From: a candidate division FCPU426 bacterium
Lineage (GTDB): Bacteria; Oederibacteriota; Muellerivitia; Muellerivitales; Muellerivitaceae
Reading direction: 5' to 3'
DNA: 50,458 nt
Assembly (NCBI GenBank): GCA_003152075.1
Contig: PLZG01000020.1
Span: forward strand, 1 to 50,458
Shown here: positions 23,464-31,695 of the stretch, one piece after another
Numbering within the stretch: position 1 is the stretch's first letter
Layout of the letters: every line of letters begins with the position of its first letter
Made by a program: the position numbers and the translations under genes
Notes under the pieces: generated by a model
What the model was told of the DNA's origin: nothing
What the model saw: only the letters and a program-made list of their open reading frames with translations
Databases searched by the model: none

Positions 23464-23667
23464 TCATTTCGGATTCCTGGGCCGGTTGCCCTTGTGGGGC
23501 ATGGCCGCTTTGTTGGGGCCCTTCGGCCCGCGAGCTTCATGGCGCCCGGCCGCTCCCCGGGGATAAAATTCCTCGATTCGACGGGGAATTTCCCTTTTGC
23601 CGCCCCTTCCCCTGGTTCCTTTGGGTTGGGGTATTGGGTGTTCCAAGGCTTCGAAAGGTTTCCTCAT
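23464..23667 (-). CDS. Small basic Pro/Gly/Arg-rich protein, unknown
   Basis: 67 residues, opening MRKPFEALEHPIPQPKGTRG and ending HKGNRPRNPK. It is strongly basic and probably disordered. An AAGGAGAG ribosome site 5 nt before the ATG supports it as a real gene. No family is recognised. The composition fits a nucleic-acid-binding or ribosome-associated peptide, but this is only composition. Confidence 0.6.
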   Translation of the reverse strand: MRKPFEALEHPIPQPKGTRGRGGKREIPRRIEEFYPRGAAGRHEARGPKGPNKAAMPHKGNRPRNPK

Positions 23668-23683
23668 TTCGCTCTCCTTTTCC

Positions 23684-23902
23684 TTATTTTCCGCCGGCGT
23701 CCAACAGCGGAAGTTCCTGGCCGTGGGGCCGCCAAGCCAAATTACCGGTCATCACGTAGGTAACCATCGCCACCAACATCAAAAAGACAACCACTAAAAA
23801 TTTCCAGTCGCGGTGGGCGCGCCGCCAATAGGGGCCGCGGACCTCACTAATCTCGGGTTCGGGGTAGTGTGTGTGGTTGTGTTCATATTTATGCTTGGCC
23901 AA
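23684..23902 (-). CDS. Small single-span membrane protein (72 aa), TTG start
   Basis: The reading frame is open further upstream, but that part overlaps the STAS gene. The likeliest start is a TTG at 23902 that overlaps the end of the STAS gene and follows a GGGGGT tract. The product has a His-rich cytosolic head (KHKYEHNHTHYPEPE), then WKFLVVVFLMLVAMVTYVM as a membrane helix and a short tail. The function is unknown. The overlap suggests coupled translation with the STAS protein. Confidence 0.6.
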   Translation of the reverse strand: MAKHKYEHNHTHYPEPEISEVRGPYWRRAHRDWKFLVVVFLMLVAMVTYVMTGNLAWRPHGQELPLLDAGGK

Positions 23903-24344
23903 TTGTTTTGACCCCCGATTTTTCCACCGGGACTTTCGTCCTTTTTTTCCAAAGGGAAAAGGCGGATTTCCCTGACACCGGCATTTTCTTTTCAAAACCT
24001 TTTTTAAAGGCCCCTTCGATGTCGGGGAAGAATTTCAAAATGCTGTTGAAATCCAAAAGCTCGAATACTTCCATGACATTGGGGTTCATCCCCGCCAGGA
24101 CCAAGTCCCCGCCCTCGTTGCGGATGCGCTTGATTTCGCTGACGAAAAGCCCCCAACCCGCGCTGCTGATGTAATCAACTTTAGTCAGGTCGATCACCAG
24201 CTTGAACTTTTTTTCGTCCAGGGCGGATTTGAAAACTTTCTCGAATTCAGGGGACGTGGTGGTGTCCAAGAACCCCGTGACCGTAATGACCGTGATGTCC
24301 TTGTTCTGGGGGGATTGGGAAAGGCTGACCGTTATGTTTTCCAT
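23889..24344 (-). CDS. STAS-domain protein (anti-sigma-factor antagonist type)
   Basis: 151 residues. The STAS core (residues 1-110) has TVITVTGFLDTTTSPEFEKV and the phosphoacceptor region DYISSAGWGLF (Ser60/Ser61). SpoIIAA-like proteins switch partners with an anti-sigma kinase according to Ser phosphorylation. A basic 40-residue tail follows (KKRTKVPVEKSG). No HATPase kinase or sigma gene is adjacent in the window. AAGGA lies before the ATG. Confidence 0.9.
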   Translation of the reverse strand: MENITVSLSQSPQNKDITVITVTGFLDTTTSPEFEKVFKSALDEKKFKLVIDLTKVDYISSAGWGLFVSEIKRIRNEGGDLVLAGMNPNVMEVFELLDFNSILKFFPDIEGAFKKGFEKKMPVSGKSAFSLWKKRTKVPVEKSGVKTIGQA

Positions 24345-24374
24345 GTTTTGTTTTCCTTGATTTTTTTTTGAGAA

Positions 24375-24545
24375 TTAGTTCTTGGGGCCCGCCAGGTACC
24401 AGATGATGAGTCCCGCGAGCGGCAAAACGAGCACTAAGAGGCACCACAAAACCTTCGCGCCATCCGGGGCCTTGCTTTTGATAATGGTGACAATGGCCCA
24501 AATATCCGCGGCGAATATGAGTAAACCGATCAAGCCTGTAAACAT
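24375..24545 (-). CDS. PLDc_N-type small membrane protein (56 aa)
   Basis: It starts MFTGLIGLLIFAADIWAIVT and ends LPLAGLIIWYLAGPKN: two membrane helices separated by SKAPDGAKVLW. This is the layout of the phospholipase D N-terminal membrane module found as a stand-alone small protein. GGAGG precedes the ATG at 24545. The function of such stand-alone copies is unknown; they often occur with envelope-stress genes. Confidence 0.8.
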   Translation of the reverse strand: MFTGLIGLLIFAADIWAIVTIIKSKAPDGAKVLWCLLVLVLPLAGLIIWYLAGPKN

Positions 24546-24591
24546 TTTCCCGCCTCCTTGTGACGCTGGTTACGAACAGCCCCGTCAAAAA

Positions 24592-24744
24592 TTAACGCAC
24601 ATCCACTTTGGGAAGATGAATGGTGATGTCGTTTCGGTGATCTTGGTAATTTTTAACCGCGAAAAAAACGCCGATGGCGAGCAAGATTCCCAAAACAACG
24701 TAATAAATTTTCGCCTCGCCTTTTTGATTATTGCTTTTTTCCAT
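24592..24744 (-). CDS. Small single-span membrane protein (50 aa)
   Basis: MEKSNNQKGEAKIYYVVLGI continues through a membrane helix to KNYQDHRNDITIHLPKVDVR. The ATG at 24744 is preferred over one at 24783 because AGGGA lies at good spacing. The C-terminal half is probably periplasmic. No family is recognised. Confidence 0.6.
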   Translation of the reverse strand: MEKSNNQKGEAKIYYVVLGILLAIGVFFAVKNYQDHRNDITIHLPKVDVR

Positions 24745-24920
24745 GGGTTCCCTTTTTCCCTCCGGGACAAATTTCACGCGCAAATGTACGGGATTATGAA
24801 AAGCAAGGATCGTGCCCGATAAAATTGGAAGGGAAGGGGGATGAGAATTTTTTGGGGGGGCGGAAAGGCCTGATTCATGGGTTTTAAAAAAACCCGATCG
24901 ACCTTTACCCGCGGGCTTCG

Positions 24921-24953
24921 ATCAAACTGATTCCCACTCTTTATCAAATTGAT
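24921..24953. promoter_or_regulatory. Tandem ATCA...TGAT sites upstream of the 25066 gene
   Basis: ATCAAACTGAT (24921-24931) and ATCAAATTGAT (24943-24953), 22 bp apart. They match the paired sites found before four sigma-54-like promoters in this window. No GG-N10-GC promoter was found between here and 25066, so the start of transcription is unclear. The rest of 24784-25065 shows no gene. Confidence 0.5.
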
Positions 24954-25065
24954 AGCGCTGGAAATTTCCCGGAAAGGCCCTTCCGCTTATTGATGTTCAA
25001 AACAAAATCGGCCATAGTCGCTTCTCGGAAAAAATAACCGGTTCTCAACCAACAAGGAGCGGCAA

Positions 25066-25671
25066 ATGAAAACGAAAGTAATTTTAGGATTGATGGTTTC
25101 GATCCTGTTCGCGGGATTGACGGATTTATCGCGGGCTGAAAGCGACGCCCGAATTATCGGTAAGATCGGCCACAACAAACCGGAGGCCCATTTGAGAATC
25201 GCCTCCTTCTACCTGGTTCTCAACGGGGCTAAAGCCGAAAGCCTGCCCGCCATTTCCTCGGGGGACAACACCCGGTTTTACTCCAAAATTTGGGACAACT
25301 TATACCTTCAAGTCACCACCGAACCGGGGGACCGGGGCATAGCGGGTTACCTGTTCGCTTTTTCCAAGGATGAGGCGGGCCTGAATCCCATGGACACCAA
25401 CGAGTCCAGGGACGTCCCCTCCTTACGGGAACTTTCGGCCGCTGATTTCAGGACCGACGATAATTTCTCGGTTCGCCCCTTAAAACCCGGCCCGGGAACG
25501 CCGGAGGATCGGGGAGCGTTGAGGGAACTCCATTACGGGGGTTATGACGTGGAAATCCGGGTGCTGGAATTCAATATCGGCGACGCGGTCTTGAAGAAAA
25601 AACCCTACTTTAAATCCGTTTCCTGCCTGGTGACGGTGACGGAAAAAGCCACAGTGGAACAGGCGAAATGA
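25066..25671 (+). CDS. Secreted protein, unknown
   Basis: A 201-residue protein with a Sec signal (MKTKVILGLMVSILFAGLTD, cleavage likely after SRA). The mature domain looks beta-rich with conserved-looking ISSGDNTRFYSKIWDNLYLQ. No cysteines suggest lipidation. AAGGAG lies 7 nt before the ATG. The next gene follows almost directly, so the two form an operon with the b561-like and possibly the YceI gene. The family is not recognised. Confidence 0.75.
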   Translation: MKTKVILGLMVSILFAGLTDLSRAESDARIIGKIGHNKPEAHLRIASFYLVLNGAKAESLPAISSGDNTRFYSKIWDNLYLQVTTEPGDRGIAGYLFAFSKDEAGLNPMDTNESRDVPSLRELSAADFRTDDNFSVRPLKPGPGTPEDRGALRELHYGGYDVEIRVLEFNIGDAVLKKKPYFKSVSCLVTVTEKATVEQAK

Positions 25672-25691
25672 TAAACAAGGAGGTGGCGCGA

Positions 25692-26300
25692 ATGACCCGA
25701 AAAAATTCCATACTATTTAGTTTAACCCTCCTGCTCCTCGCGGCGCCTTTAGGGGCCGCCGAAAAGAAAGACTCCAAGGGTGGCTCCAAATCCGACAAAC
25801 ACCCCATGACCCTGTCGGTCGAGGATTTGGGATTCGCGGGGAATGAGATCAAGGCTGATCCCCAAGTCCAAAGGGACCTCCAGGCCCGCTCAGACATGCT
25901 GAAAATTCACCAAACCTTGGGGCTTATCACGGCTGTTCCCTTGACCACTGAATTTGTCCTGGGGTTAGTCACCTCCGGAAACGTGGCCAATGGCAGCACG
26001 GATACGGGGCTTCACGCGGTTTTGGGTATCTCCACCGCGGTTCTTTATGGAACTACCGCCATGTTCGCCATTCTCGCCCCCAAGCCGAAGGACTTAAAAC
26101 CCAGCGGGAACACGGCATTTCACGTTGACCTGGTTTGGGTTCACGCGCCCCTCATGATCGCGGTACCGATCGTCGGGGGGCTTCTCAACAAACAGGTTCA
26201 GAATCACCAACCGGTGGGGGCCCTGCAGGACATTCACGGCATCCTGGCCGCGGCCCTCGTGCTTTCTTATTTGACTTCCATGACGGTTATGACTTTTTGA
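25692..26300 (+). CDS. Exported four-helix membrane protein, cytochrome b561-like
   Basis: 202 residues from the ATG at 25692, chosen because AAGGAGG lies 8 nt upstream; an ATG at 25668 has no ribosome site. A signal-like N-terminus is followed by four helices, each beginning with or containing His: HQTLGLITAVPL, HAVLGISTAVLYG, HAPLMIAVPIVGG, HGILAAALVL. This spacing could ligate two b-type haems, as in cytochrome b561. The YceI gene follows, and in enterobacteria yceI is paired with the b561 gene yceJ. Haem binding is inference. Confidence 0.65.
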   Translation: MTRKNSILFSLTLLLLAAPLGAAEKKDSKGGSKSDKHPMTLSVEDLGFAGNEIKADPQVQRDLQARSDMLKIHQTLGLITAVPLTTEFVLGLVTSGNVANGSTDTGLHAVLGISTAVLYGTTAMFAILAPKPKDLKPSGNTAFHVDLVWVHAPLMIAVPIVGGLLNKQVQNHQPVGALQDIHGILAAALVLSYLTSMTVMTF

Positions 26301-26350
26301 CAGATAAAAATAGGTTTACAACACCCGGTTAAATTTAATAAGGAGAAAAC

Positions 26351-26935
26351 ATGAAACAATTACTGGCGCTTACCATCCTTTTTCTACTGCCAATCCCGGG
26401 TTTTTCCGGGGACGTAAAAGGCTATTGGAAGCTTGAAAAATCCGAGATTACTTATACCGCGACCCATCCTTTTCACGTGGTGCATGGCAAAACTTTATTG
26501 GCCCGGGGGGAAGGCCTCTCCTACTCCGACGGCATCCACAAGTTTTTGGTGGCGGTACAGGTAAAATCCTTCGATTCGGGAGACCATAACCGGGACCTCC
26601 ATATGCAGGAAGTAACCCGGGCCGGCCTGAATCCCTTGATTCAAGTCAACGTGGAAATCGCCAAGGTCGCCGATCAGAAAGCCCCCCAGCAGCTGGCCGC
26701 GGACGTGGAAATTGAATTCGCGGGAAAGAAAGCCTCCTACCCCAAGGTGAAACTAAATGTTTTGGAATGGAAGGGAGCCCAAGTTCACATCACGGGAACG
26801 GTTCCCCTGACCTTAAAAGATTTTGAGGTTACACCGCCTTCCCTTTTAGCCCTCCCCGTTAATAATGAGGTCCCGGTGAAATTGGATATGTGGTGGAGCC
26901 GTTCCAACTCAAAGATCAAAGCCGGAAAAAAGTAA
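26351..26935 (+). CDS. YceI-like periplasmic lipid-binding protein
   Basis: A 194-residue protein with a Sec signal (MKQLLALTILFLLPIPGFSG). The beta-barrel pattern WKLEKSEITYTATHPFHVVH with a later GDHNRDLHMQEV segment is typical of YceI, a lipocalin-like fold that binds isoprenoid or other hydrophobic molecules. AAGGAG precedes the ATG. It probably works with the b561-like membrane protein upstream. Confidence 0.85.
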   Translation: MKQLLALTILFLLPIPGFSGDVKGYWKLEKSEITYTATHPFHVVHGKTLLARGEGLSYSDGIHKFLVAVQVKSFDSGDHNRDLHMQEVTRAGLNPLIQVNVEIAKVADQKAPQQLAADVEIEFAGKKASYPKVKLNVLEWKGAQVHITGTVPLTLKDFEVTPPSLLALPVNNEVPVKLDMWWSRSNSKIKAGKK

Positions 26936-27017
26936 GGCTAAAAACGAGGTCCGGGGTTACCATTGGGCTAACTCTTGTGAACCTCTTTAGCGTTGGAGGA
27001 TCGAGAAAGAGTGTGGC

Positions 27018-27635
27018 ATGCTTCCTTGGTTGCAGTCCTTAGCCTTTGATTACGGTTATGAGGCCGTTTTCGTGGCGCTGTTTATCAACAACCTCGGCAT
27101 TCCCTTTCCGGGAACCACCATTCTTTTGGCGGCGGGCGTCCTGGTGGCGAAGGGGGTTCTTTCGCTTTGGGCCACCGTGGCTATCGCCACGTTCGCCTGC
27201 TTCCTGGGAAGCAACTTCGGTTATTGGCTGGGGTGGCGCTACGGGCTCCCTCTCTTGAAAAAAATCCGGTGGCTCCGGCTTACCCACCACCGAATCAGTC
27301 ATTTGGAGCGATTCTTCAAAAGATACGGGCCCCACGGTGTTTTTTTCGCCCGCTTCGTGGCCCTGCTTCACCCCGTCATCGGACTCATGGCGGGCGTAGG
27401 CAAAACGCCGACGGGTCCTTTCCTGATAAACAACCTCGCGGGATCGGCGGCCTACAGCTTGATTTACGCCTTGGCGGGGGATTTTTTCGGGTCCAAATGG
27501 GGACTCCATCAAATTTGGATGGTCCATATCATCGGTTACATCCTTCTCCTGGTGATCGTGCTTGTTCTCTTGGGTTTTTTTTGGCGCTATACCATCCATA
27601 GTTTTTTGGGCTATGTTTACTTTAAAAAAAGGTAG
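27018..27635 (+). CDS. DedA family membrane protein
   Basis: 205 residues. It has the re-entrant-loop segments of the DedA/VTT family: NNLGIPFPGTTILLAAG, GSNFGYWLGWRYG and FFARFVALLHPVIGLMAGVG. DedA proteins flip undecaprenyl phosphate or phospholipids across the inner membrane and support envelope integrity. The usual Arg of FxxRF is present. The start is somewhat uncertain because GGAGG lies over 20 nt upstream. It converges with the NHL gene, 17 bp apart. Confidence 0.92.
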   Translation: MLPWLQSLAFDYGYEAVFVALFINNLGIPFPGTTILLAAGVLVAKGVLSLWATVAIATFACFLGSNFGYWLGWRYGLPLLKKIRWLRLTHHRISHLERFFKRYGPHGVFFARFVALLHPVIGLMAGVGKTPTGPFLINNLAGSAAYSLIYALAGDFFGSKWGLHQIWMVHIIGYILLLVIVLVLLGFFWRYTIHSFLGYVYFKKR

Positions 27636-27652
27636 TCCTTTCGGCCTTGGGC

Positions 27653-29221
27653 TTAACCCTTAGAGGACATCACGATCAGCTTCCCCGTTTGAATCACCCT
27701 TTCCCCTTGTTGAACGACATAAAAATAAACCCCGCTCACGGCCAGAATTCCCTTTTGGTTCCGACCGTCCCATTGGACCATTCCGTTGATTTCCTGGATT
27801 CTTCCCACCAATTCCCCCGACAGGGTGAAAAAAGAAACCGTTCCGCCCGGGGGCACACAGCCGACTTTAAGAAGCCCTCCCACGGCGTAAGCGGGATTAA
27901 AGGGATCGGGCCAAACCCGCGGTTCGCAAAAGGGCGTGGAAGTGGCCGTCGGGGTGGAGGTAATGGTCGGGGTAGGGGTAATGGTGGCTGTATAAGTTTT
28001 CGTGGGTGTTGGCGTGGCCGTTAGGGTGAAAGTTTTGGTGGGAGTGAAAGTGACCGTGGGCGTGGAGCTGGGAGTTGGGGTGGGAGTCAGCGTGGCGACG
28101 ACCAAAAGGGCCGTGACTTTTCGTATCCGGTTATTATAGTCATCGGCGATATAAAGATTTCCATACCCGTCCTTGCCCAGGGCGGAGGGAGCGTTCAAAT
28201 CCGCCAAGGTGGCGGGCCCACCGTCCCCCGAGTAAAAGGCGATCCCGGTTCCAGCCACGGTCGTGATGACGCCGGTGGAACCGTCAACTTTGCGGACCCG
28301 GTTATTAAGTGTGTCGGCGATAAAAAGGTTTCCCGCCAGGTCGACGATGAGCCCGCCCGGGTTATTCAGGCTCGCGGAAGAAGCCGGCCCGCCGTCTCCC
28401 CCGAATCCCGGCGCGCCGTTTCCCGCGAAGGTGGTCATGATCCCCGTGTGCGAGTCCACCCGCCGGATACGGTTGTTGCCGGTATCGGCGATAAATAGGG
28501 TTCCTTGGGCGTCAACCGCCACTCCTAAAGGGAACTGAATCTCACCCATGGTGGCCAATCCGCCGTCGCCCGAATAGCCGTAAGTGCCGTTTCCCGCGAC
28601 GGAAGTGATGATTCCGGTGACCACGTTCACCAGCCGAATACGGTTGTTGTAGGTATCGACGATATAAATATTATTGGAGGCGTCGAAGGCGACTCCGCAG
28701 GGGTAGCGGAGGCTTGAGGAAGCCGCCTGCCCTCCATCACCGGCAAAAGCCGCGACGCCATTGCCCGCGAAAGTTTTCACGATACCAGAAACCCCGTCGA
28801 CTTTCCGGAGCCGGGTATTGCCCATGTCGGCGATGAATAGGTTGCCCTGTGAATCCACGTTCACCCCGTCGATATCGTTAAATTGGGCTGAGGTCGCGGG
28901 GCCGCCATCCCCCGAGAAACCAAATATCCCATTGCCTGCCACTGTCGAAATAACCTGGGTGGCCGCGTCCACCCGCCTAATCCGCTCGTTCACTGAATCA
29001 ACGATGTAAAGGTTTCCGGGTGCATCGGTGGCCATTCCGTCAACATCGGATAACATGGCCGAGAGGGCGGGCCCGCCATCGCCGGAAAAACCCGGGGTTC
29101 CGTTTCCGGCCACGGTTGAAATGGTCTGGCTGAAAGCCAAGGACGATCCCATTCCGCAGGCGAATAGAAATGGAAGAAAATTTTGCCCTGGGCGTAAAAG
29201 GAGATTGGGGGAGGAATTCAA
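27653..29221 (-). CDS. Secreted NHL-repeat protein with Thr/Pro linker and C-terminal Ig/FlgD-like module
   Basis: 522 residues. After a signal-like N-terminus there are six NHL units of the form ISTVAGNGTPGFSGDGGPA ... GNLYIVDSVNERIRRVD, which should form a beta-propeller. Next comes a Thr/Pro-rich linker (about residues 375-430) made of TPTxT repeats, then a C-terminal module starting at CEPRVWPDPFNPAYAVGG that resembles the FlgD-Ig or sorting-signal domains of secreted proteins. It is probably on the cell surface. No ribosome site precedes the ATG at 29221. The TATCA...TGATA sites at 29236-29248 and 29286-29298 lie upstream. Confidence 0.9.
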   Translation of the reverse strand: MNSSPNLLLRPGQNFLPFLFACGMGSSLAFSQTISTVAGNGTPGFSGDGGPALSAMLSDVDGMATDAPGNLYIVDSVNERIRRVDAATQVISTVAGNGIFGFSGDGGPATSAQFNDIDGVNVDSQGNLFIADMGNTRLRKVDGVSGIVKTFAGNGVAAFAGDGGQAASSSLRYPCGVAFDASNNIYIVDTYNNRIRLVNVVTGIITSVAGNGTYGYSGDGGLATMGEIQFPLGVAVDAQGTLFIADTGNNRIRRVDSHTGIMTTFAGNGAPGFGGDGGPASSASLNNPGGLIVDLAGNLFIADTLNNRVRKVDGSTGVITTVAGTGIAFYSGDGGPATLADLNAPSALGKDGYGNLYIADDYNNRIRKVTALLVVATLTPTPTPSSTPTVTFTPTKTFTLTATPTPTKTYTATITPTPTITSTPTATSTPFCEPRVWPDPFNPAYAVGGLLKVGCVPPGGTVSFFTLSGELVGRIQEINGMVQWDGRNQKGILAVSGVYFYVVQQGERVIQTGKLIVMSSKG

Positions 29222-29235
29222 TTGGGACCGCGATC

Positions 29236-29298
29236 TATCAATTTGATAATTTGGATTAACCCCAATGATTAAAGGGGTAAATGACTATCATTTTGATA
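29236..29298. promoter_or_regulatory. Two 13-bp TATCAnTTTGATA palindromes upstream of the NHL gene
   Basis: TATCAATTTGATA (29236-29248) and TATCATTTTGATA (29286-29298), 50 bp apart. They are the most complete copies of the site found singly or in pairs before other genes in this window. No matching promoter was found toward the NHL gene. Confidence 0.55.
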
Positions 29299-29398
29299 AT
29301 TCGATTAGATCAATTTAAATGATGAATAGATATAGAAAGCGGATAAAACCCTTCAAATTCCCAAAAGTAGGCCCTTTAAGCCGGTAAAAAGATAAGAG

Positions 29399-29438
29399 TT
29401 TGAAAAAATCTTCCCACCACTGAAATGATTTTTTCAAA
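29399..29438. repeat. 12-bp inverted repeat in the NHL/DUF3494 intergenic region
   Basis: TTTGAAAAAATC (29399-29410) and GATTTTTTCAAA (29427-29438) are perfectly complementary, with a 16-nt spacer. It lies between divergent genes; the role is unknown. The rest of 29300-29490 shows nothing clear. Confidence 0.6.
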
Positions 29439-29498
29439 GCTAGAGTATCGACCTAGTTTGCCCAGACCCCTTGGCTGACTTCATTCACCACGAAGGAA

Positions 29499-29531
29499 AT
29501 CAAATTGAGGGTAAGAAAAAATCATTTTGAT
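29499..29531. promoter_or_regulatory. Tandem enhancer-like sites of the DUF3494 gene
   Basis: ATCAAATTGAG (29499-29509) and ATCATTTTGAT (29521-29531), start to start 22 bp. The second begins 119 bp before the GG of the sigma-54-like promoter. Confidence 0.6.
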
Positions 29532-29639
29532 CGACTATTCGTGATGAACGCCCGTCGAAAAATTTAATCCATGGCAAGAAATCAATTTTTTCCTAGGCCC
29601 GCGGGGTATTTTGGACAGATTCCCCTCGAGCCAACCTGG

Positions 29640-29653
29640 GGCATGTTCCTTGC
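29640..29653 (+). promoter_or_regulatory. Sigma-54-like promoter of the DUF3494 gene
   Basis: GG-N10-GC in the context TGGGGCATGTTCCTTGCTCT. The -12 element TTGCT is exact. It lies 69 bp before the GTG start. Confidence 0.6.
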
Positions 29654-29721
29654 TCTAACCTCTCTCCTGTCCCGCATGAACCAATGTGGTGTTCTAAAAT
29701 TTTTTACCAGGAGAAGTAAAA

Positions 29722-30642
29722 GTGAAAAAGCTCGCAGCCAGTTTAATCATGATGGTTTTGATTTCAGCCGCTTTTGTGGGTGGATGCAGCAGTCCAACAC
29801 CCTCAAGCCCCGTTGCCTCAACCGCAACACCAACGATAACCAGGACGTCCACCATCACCGGAACCCCGACGATGACAAAATCGCCGACCAACACCCGAAC
29901 CCCAACGGTGACACCTACTGAAACGCCGACCGGGACCCTAACCCCCAGCCTAACTCCAACGCCGACCGCGACGCCCCAGGCACCGCAAGCGGTGGTTGTT
30001 CTCGGAACAGCGGGAACTTACGCGGTTTTGGCCGGCCAGTCGATTACCAGCACGGGCGCCACCACGCTTTGCGGGGATCTTGGTTTATATCCGGGGACTT
30101 CTGTGACGGGAGCGCCTTATCAAGCTTGTAGCGGAGTCCCTGGGGGAGCCTATAACGTCGGTTCCGCCAACGTTCCCGCGTCGATCGCCCATAATGATTT
30201 GGTCACGGCCTACGCCGACGCCACGGCCGCGGGACGGGGAACGGGTACCCTTGTTACCGCTGTTATTGGAAGCCAAACCTTTTTCCCCGGCCTCTATTAT
30301 TCACTGACGACCCTCGGGATATCGGGTCCCCTCACTTTGGACGGACAGAACGCGGCGAATCCCGTCTTTATTTTCAAGACCGCGAATACCTTGACCACGG
30401 CGTCGCAAGTCACCGTGGGCATACCCGCCAGCGAGGTCGTTCTAATCAACGGGGCAACCGCCGCCAACGTTTATTGGGCGGTGGGCACCGATTGCACCAT
30501 AGGCACCTATTCGATCTTCAAGGGAATCATCCTGGCCCAGGGCAACCTCTCCATCCTTACCGGGGCCACCATTGAAGGGCGGGCTTTAGCCGAAGTGCCG
30601 GGCGCGTTGACGCTCGATACCAATATCATCACCAATCCCTAA
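29722..30642 (+). CDS. DUF3494 ice-binding-like lipoprotein
   Basis: A 306-residue protein; GTG start with CAGGAG 8 nt upstream. The lipobox FVGGC has Cys22, so it is outer-surface or periplasmic. A Thr/Pro linker (about residues 25-85) matches the style of the NHL protein. The C-terminal 215 residues fit DUF3494: LCGDLGLYPGTSVTGAP, PVFIFKTANTLTT, NVYWAVGTDCTIGTYSIFKG and GRALAEVPGALTLDTN. Members of this beta-helix family bind ice or act as surface adhesins. A sigma-54-like promoter and paired sites lie upstream, and an intrinsic terminator follows. Confidence 0.92.
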   Translation: MKKLAASLIMMVLISAAFVGGCSSPTPSSPVASTATPTITRTSTITGTPTMTKSPTNTRTPTVTPTETPTGTLTPSLTPTPTATPQAPQAVVVLGTAGTYAVLAGQSITSTGATTLCGDLGLYPGTSVTGAPYQACSGVPGGAYNVGSANVPASIAHNDLVTAYADATAAGRGTGTLVTAVIGSQTFFPGLYYSLTTLGISGPLTLDGQNAANPVFIFKTANTLTTASQVTVGIPASEVVLINGATAANVYWAVGTDCTIGTYSIFKGIILAQGNLSILTGATIEGRALAEVPGALTLDTNIITNP

Positions 30643-30670
30643 GGGATTTTTTTCAATGGTTTGTTAAGAA

Positions 30671-30702
30671 GAAACAGGCCGGGAAAGCTCCCGGCCTGTT
30701 TC
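30671..30702 (+). terminator. Intrinsic terminator after the DUF3494 gene
   Basis: GAAACAGGCCGGGA and TCCCGGCCTGTTTC form a perfect 14-bp stem with an AAGC loop, followed by TCTTAGTTTT. Confidence 0.85.
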
Positions 30703-30737
30703 TCTTAGTTTTAAGTCCAATTCAAAAGGAAAAAGAA

Positions 30738-31166
30738 ATGAAAAGTAACAAAAAAGAAGGGTTTTTTATAATGCTGGGAATCATGGCCTTGATGGTTTGG
30801 GGCTGTGGGGCGAAAAAAATCGAAAACACCCAGGTTCCCAAATCCCCCGAGGCTAATGAGACGGCTAAGGTGGAAAAGGCCGAAGTAGTCCCGATGGAAA
30901 AGTACGTGGTGAAAGACGGGGATACCCTGTGGGCCATCTCCCAACAGTCGGGAATTTACTCCGATTCCTTCCAGTGGCCCCTGATCTTCAAGACGGACCG
31001 GGACCTGATCCAGGACCCGGACCAGATCACGCCGGGGCAGGTTCTCATGATCCAAAAGGAACAATCGGTCGAGCAAGTTAAACATGCCAGGCAATTGGCC
31101 AGTGACACGCCGGCTTTCGTGCACCATGACGAGCCAAGGGCCTCACTCCCCGTCAATTATTTTTAA
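30738..31166 (+). CDS. LysM-domain lipoprotein
   Basis: 142 residues. The lipobox ends at MVWGC (Cys23). A LysM domain from about residue 54 to 107 has YVVKDGDTLWAISQQSG and ends QITPGQVLMI. LysM binds N-acetylglucosamine-containing glycan, so this protein should tether to peptidoglycan. AAAGGAAAAAG lies before the ATG. The tail is short and His/Pro-rich. Confidence 0.9.
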   Translation: MKSNKKEGFFIMLGIMALMVWGCGAKKIENTQVPKSPEANETAKVEKAEVVPMEKYVVKDGDTLWAISQQSGIYSDSFQWPLIFKTDRDLIQDPDQITPGQVLMIQKEQSVEQVKHARQLASDTPAFVHHDEPRASLPVNYF

Positions 31167-31212
31167 CCCAATAAACTCAATTTTGTTTAATGAATAAAAA
31201 AAGGAGCCGAAC

Positions 31213-31557
31213 ATGAAAATCAATTGGAAAAAGACTTTAGTGGCGGCGGGTTTGGCTGGAATAGCGGCGGTACCCTTTATCTCGATAGCGGACGGTATCA
31301 ACTTTAAGGTCAAGGTCGGCGACGACAACGAAGCCCATTACCGTTTCCGGGACCGCCAGGTGCGGCATGATCCGGAGATGTTGAGGGCGGCCAGGTCGCT
31401 CGCGGAAGCCAAAAACCACCTCTGGTACGCTAAGAATGAATATGGCGGACACCGCGCGAGGGCCATCCAGGAGATCAATATGGCATTGGATGAAATCAGC
31501 GCGGCTGAGGCCAACCGGGGTAACGACAGGGAAAACAGGCGGGATGATCAGCGGTAA
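31213..31557 (+). CDS. Small exported helical protein, unknown
   Basis: A 114-residue protein with a signal peptide (MKINWKKTLVAAGLAGIAAV). The mature part has paired helices (LRAARSLAEAKNHLWYA, AIQEINMALDEISAAEA) and a charged Arg/Asn/Asp tail. AAGGAG precedes the ATG. The pattern of two amphipathic helices is common among small periplasmic stress proteins. The family is not recognised. A terminator-like hairpin follows. Confidence 0.7.
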   Translation: MKINWKKTLVAAGLAGIAAVPFISIADGINFKVKVGDDNEAHYRFRDRQVRHDPEMLRAARSLAEAKNHLWYAKNEYGGHRARAIQEINMALDEISAAEANRGNDRENRRDDQR

Positions 31558-31577
31558 GTAAAAAAGTTTAAGAGGGT

Positions 31578-31610
31578 AAGCCGTCCGGATAAGGGGCGGC
31601 TTTTCTTTTT
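31578..31610 (+). terminator. Intrinsic terminator after the 31213 gene
   Basis: AAGCCGTCC pairs imperfectly with GGGGCGGCTT, then TTTCTTTTT. Confidence 0.65.
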
Positions 31611-31695
31611 ATCGACAAACCTCGAACGAAATTGTTTTAAGGTTAACCAGAGTATCACTCGCGCATCATTTAAAAGACTTAGAGGAGAAATGACC

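Noticed and set aside
24954-25065. Sigma-54 promoter for the 25066 gene
   Set aside because: Paired sites are present, but no GG-N10-GC was found; nearest candidates have 8 or 12 bp spacing.
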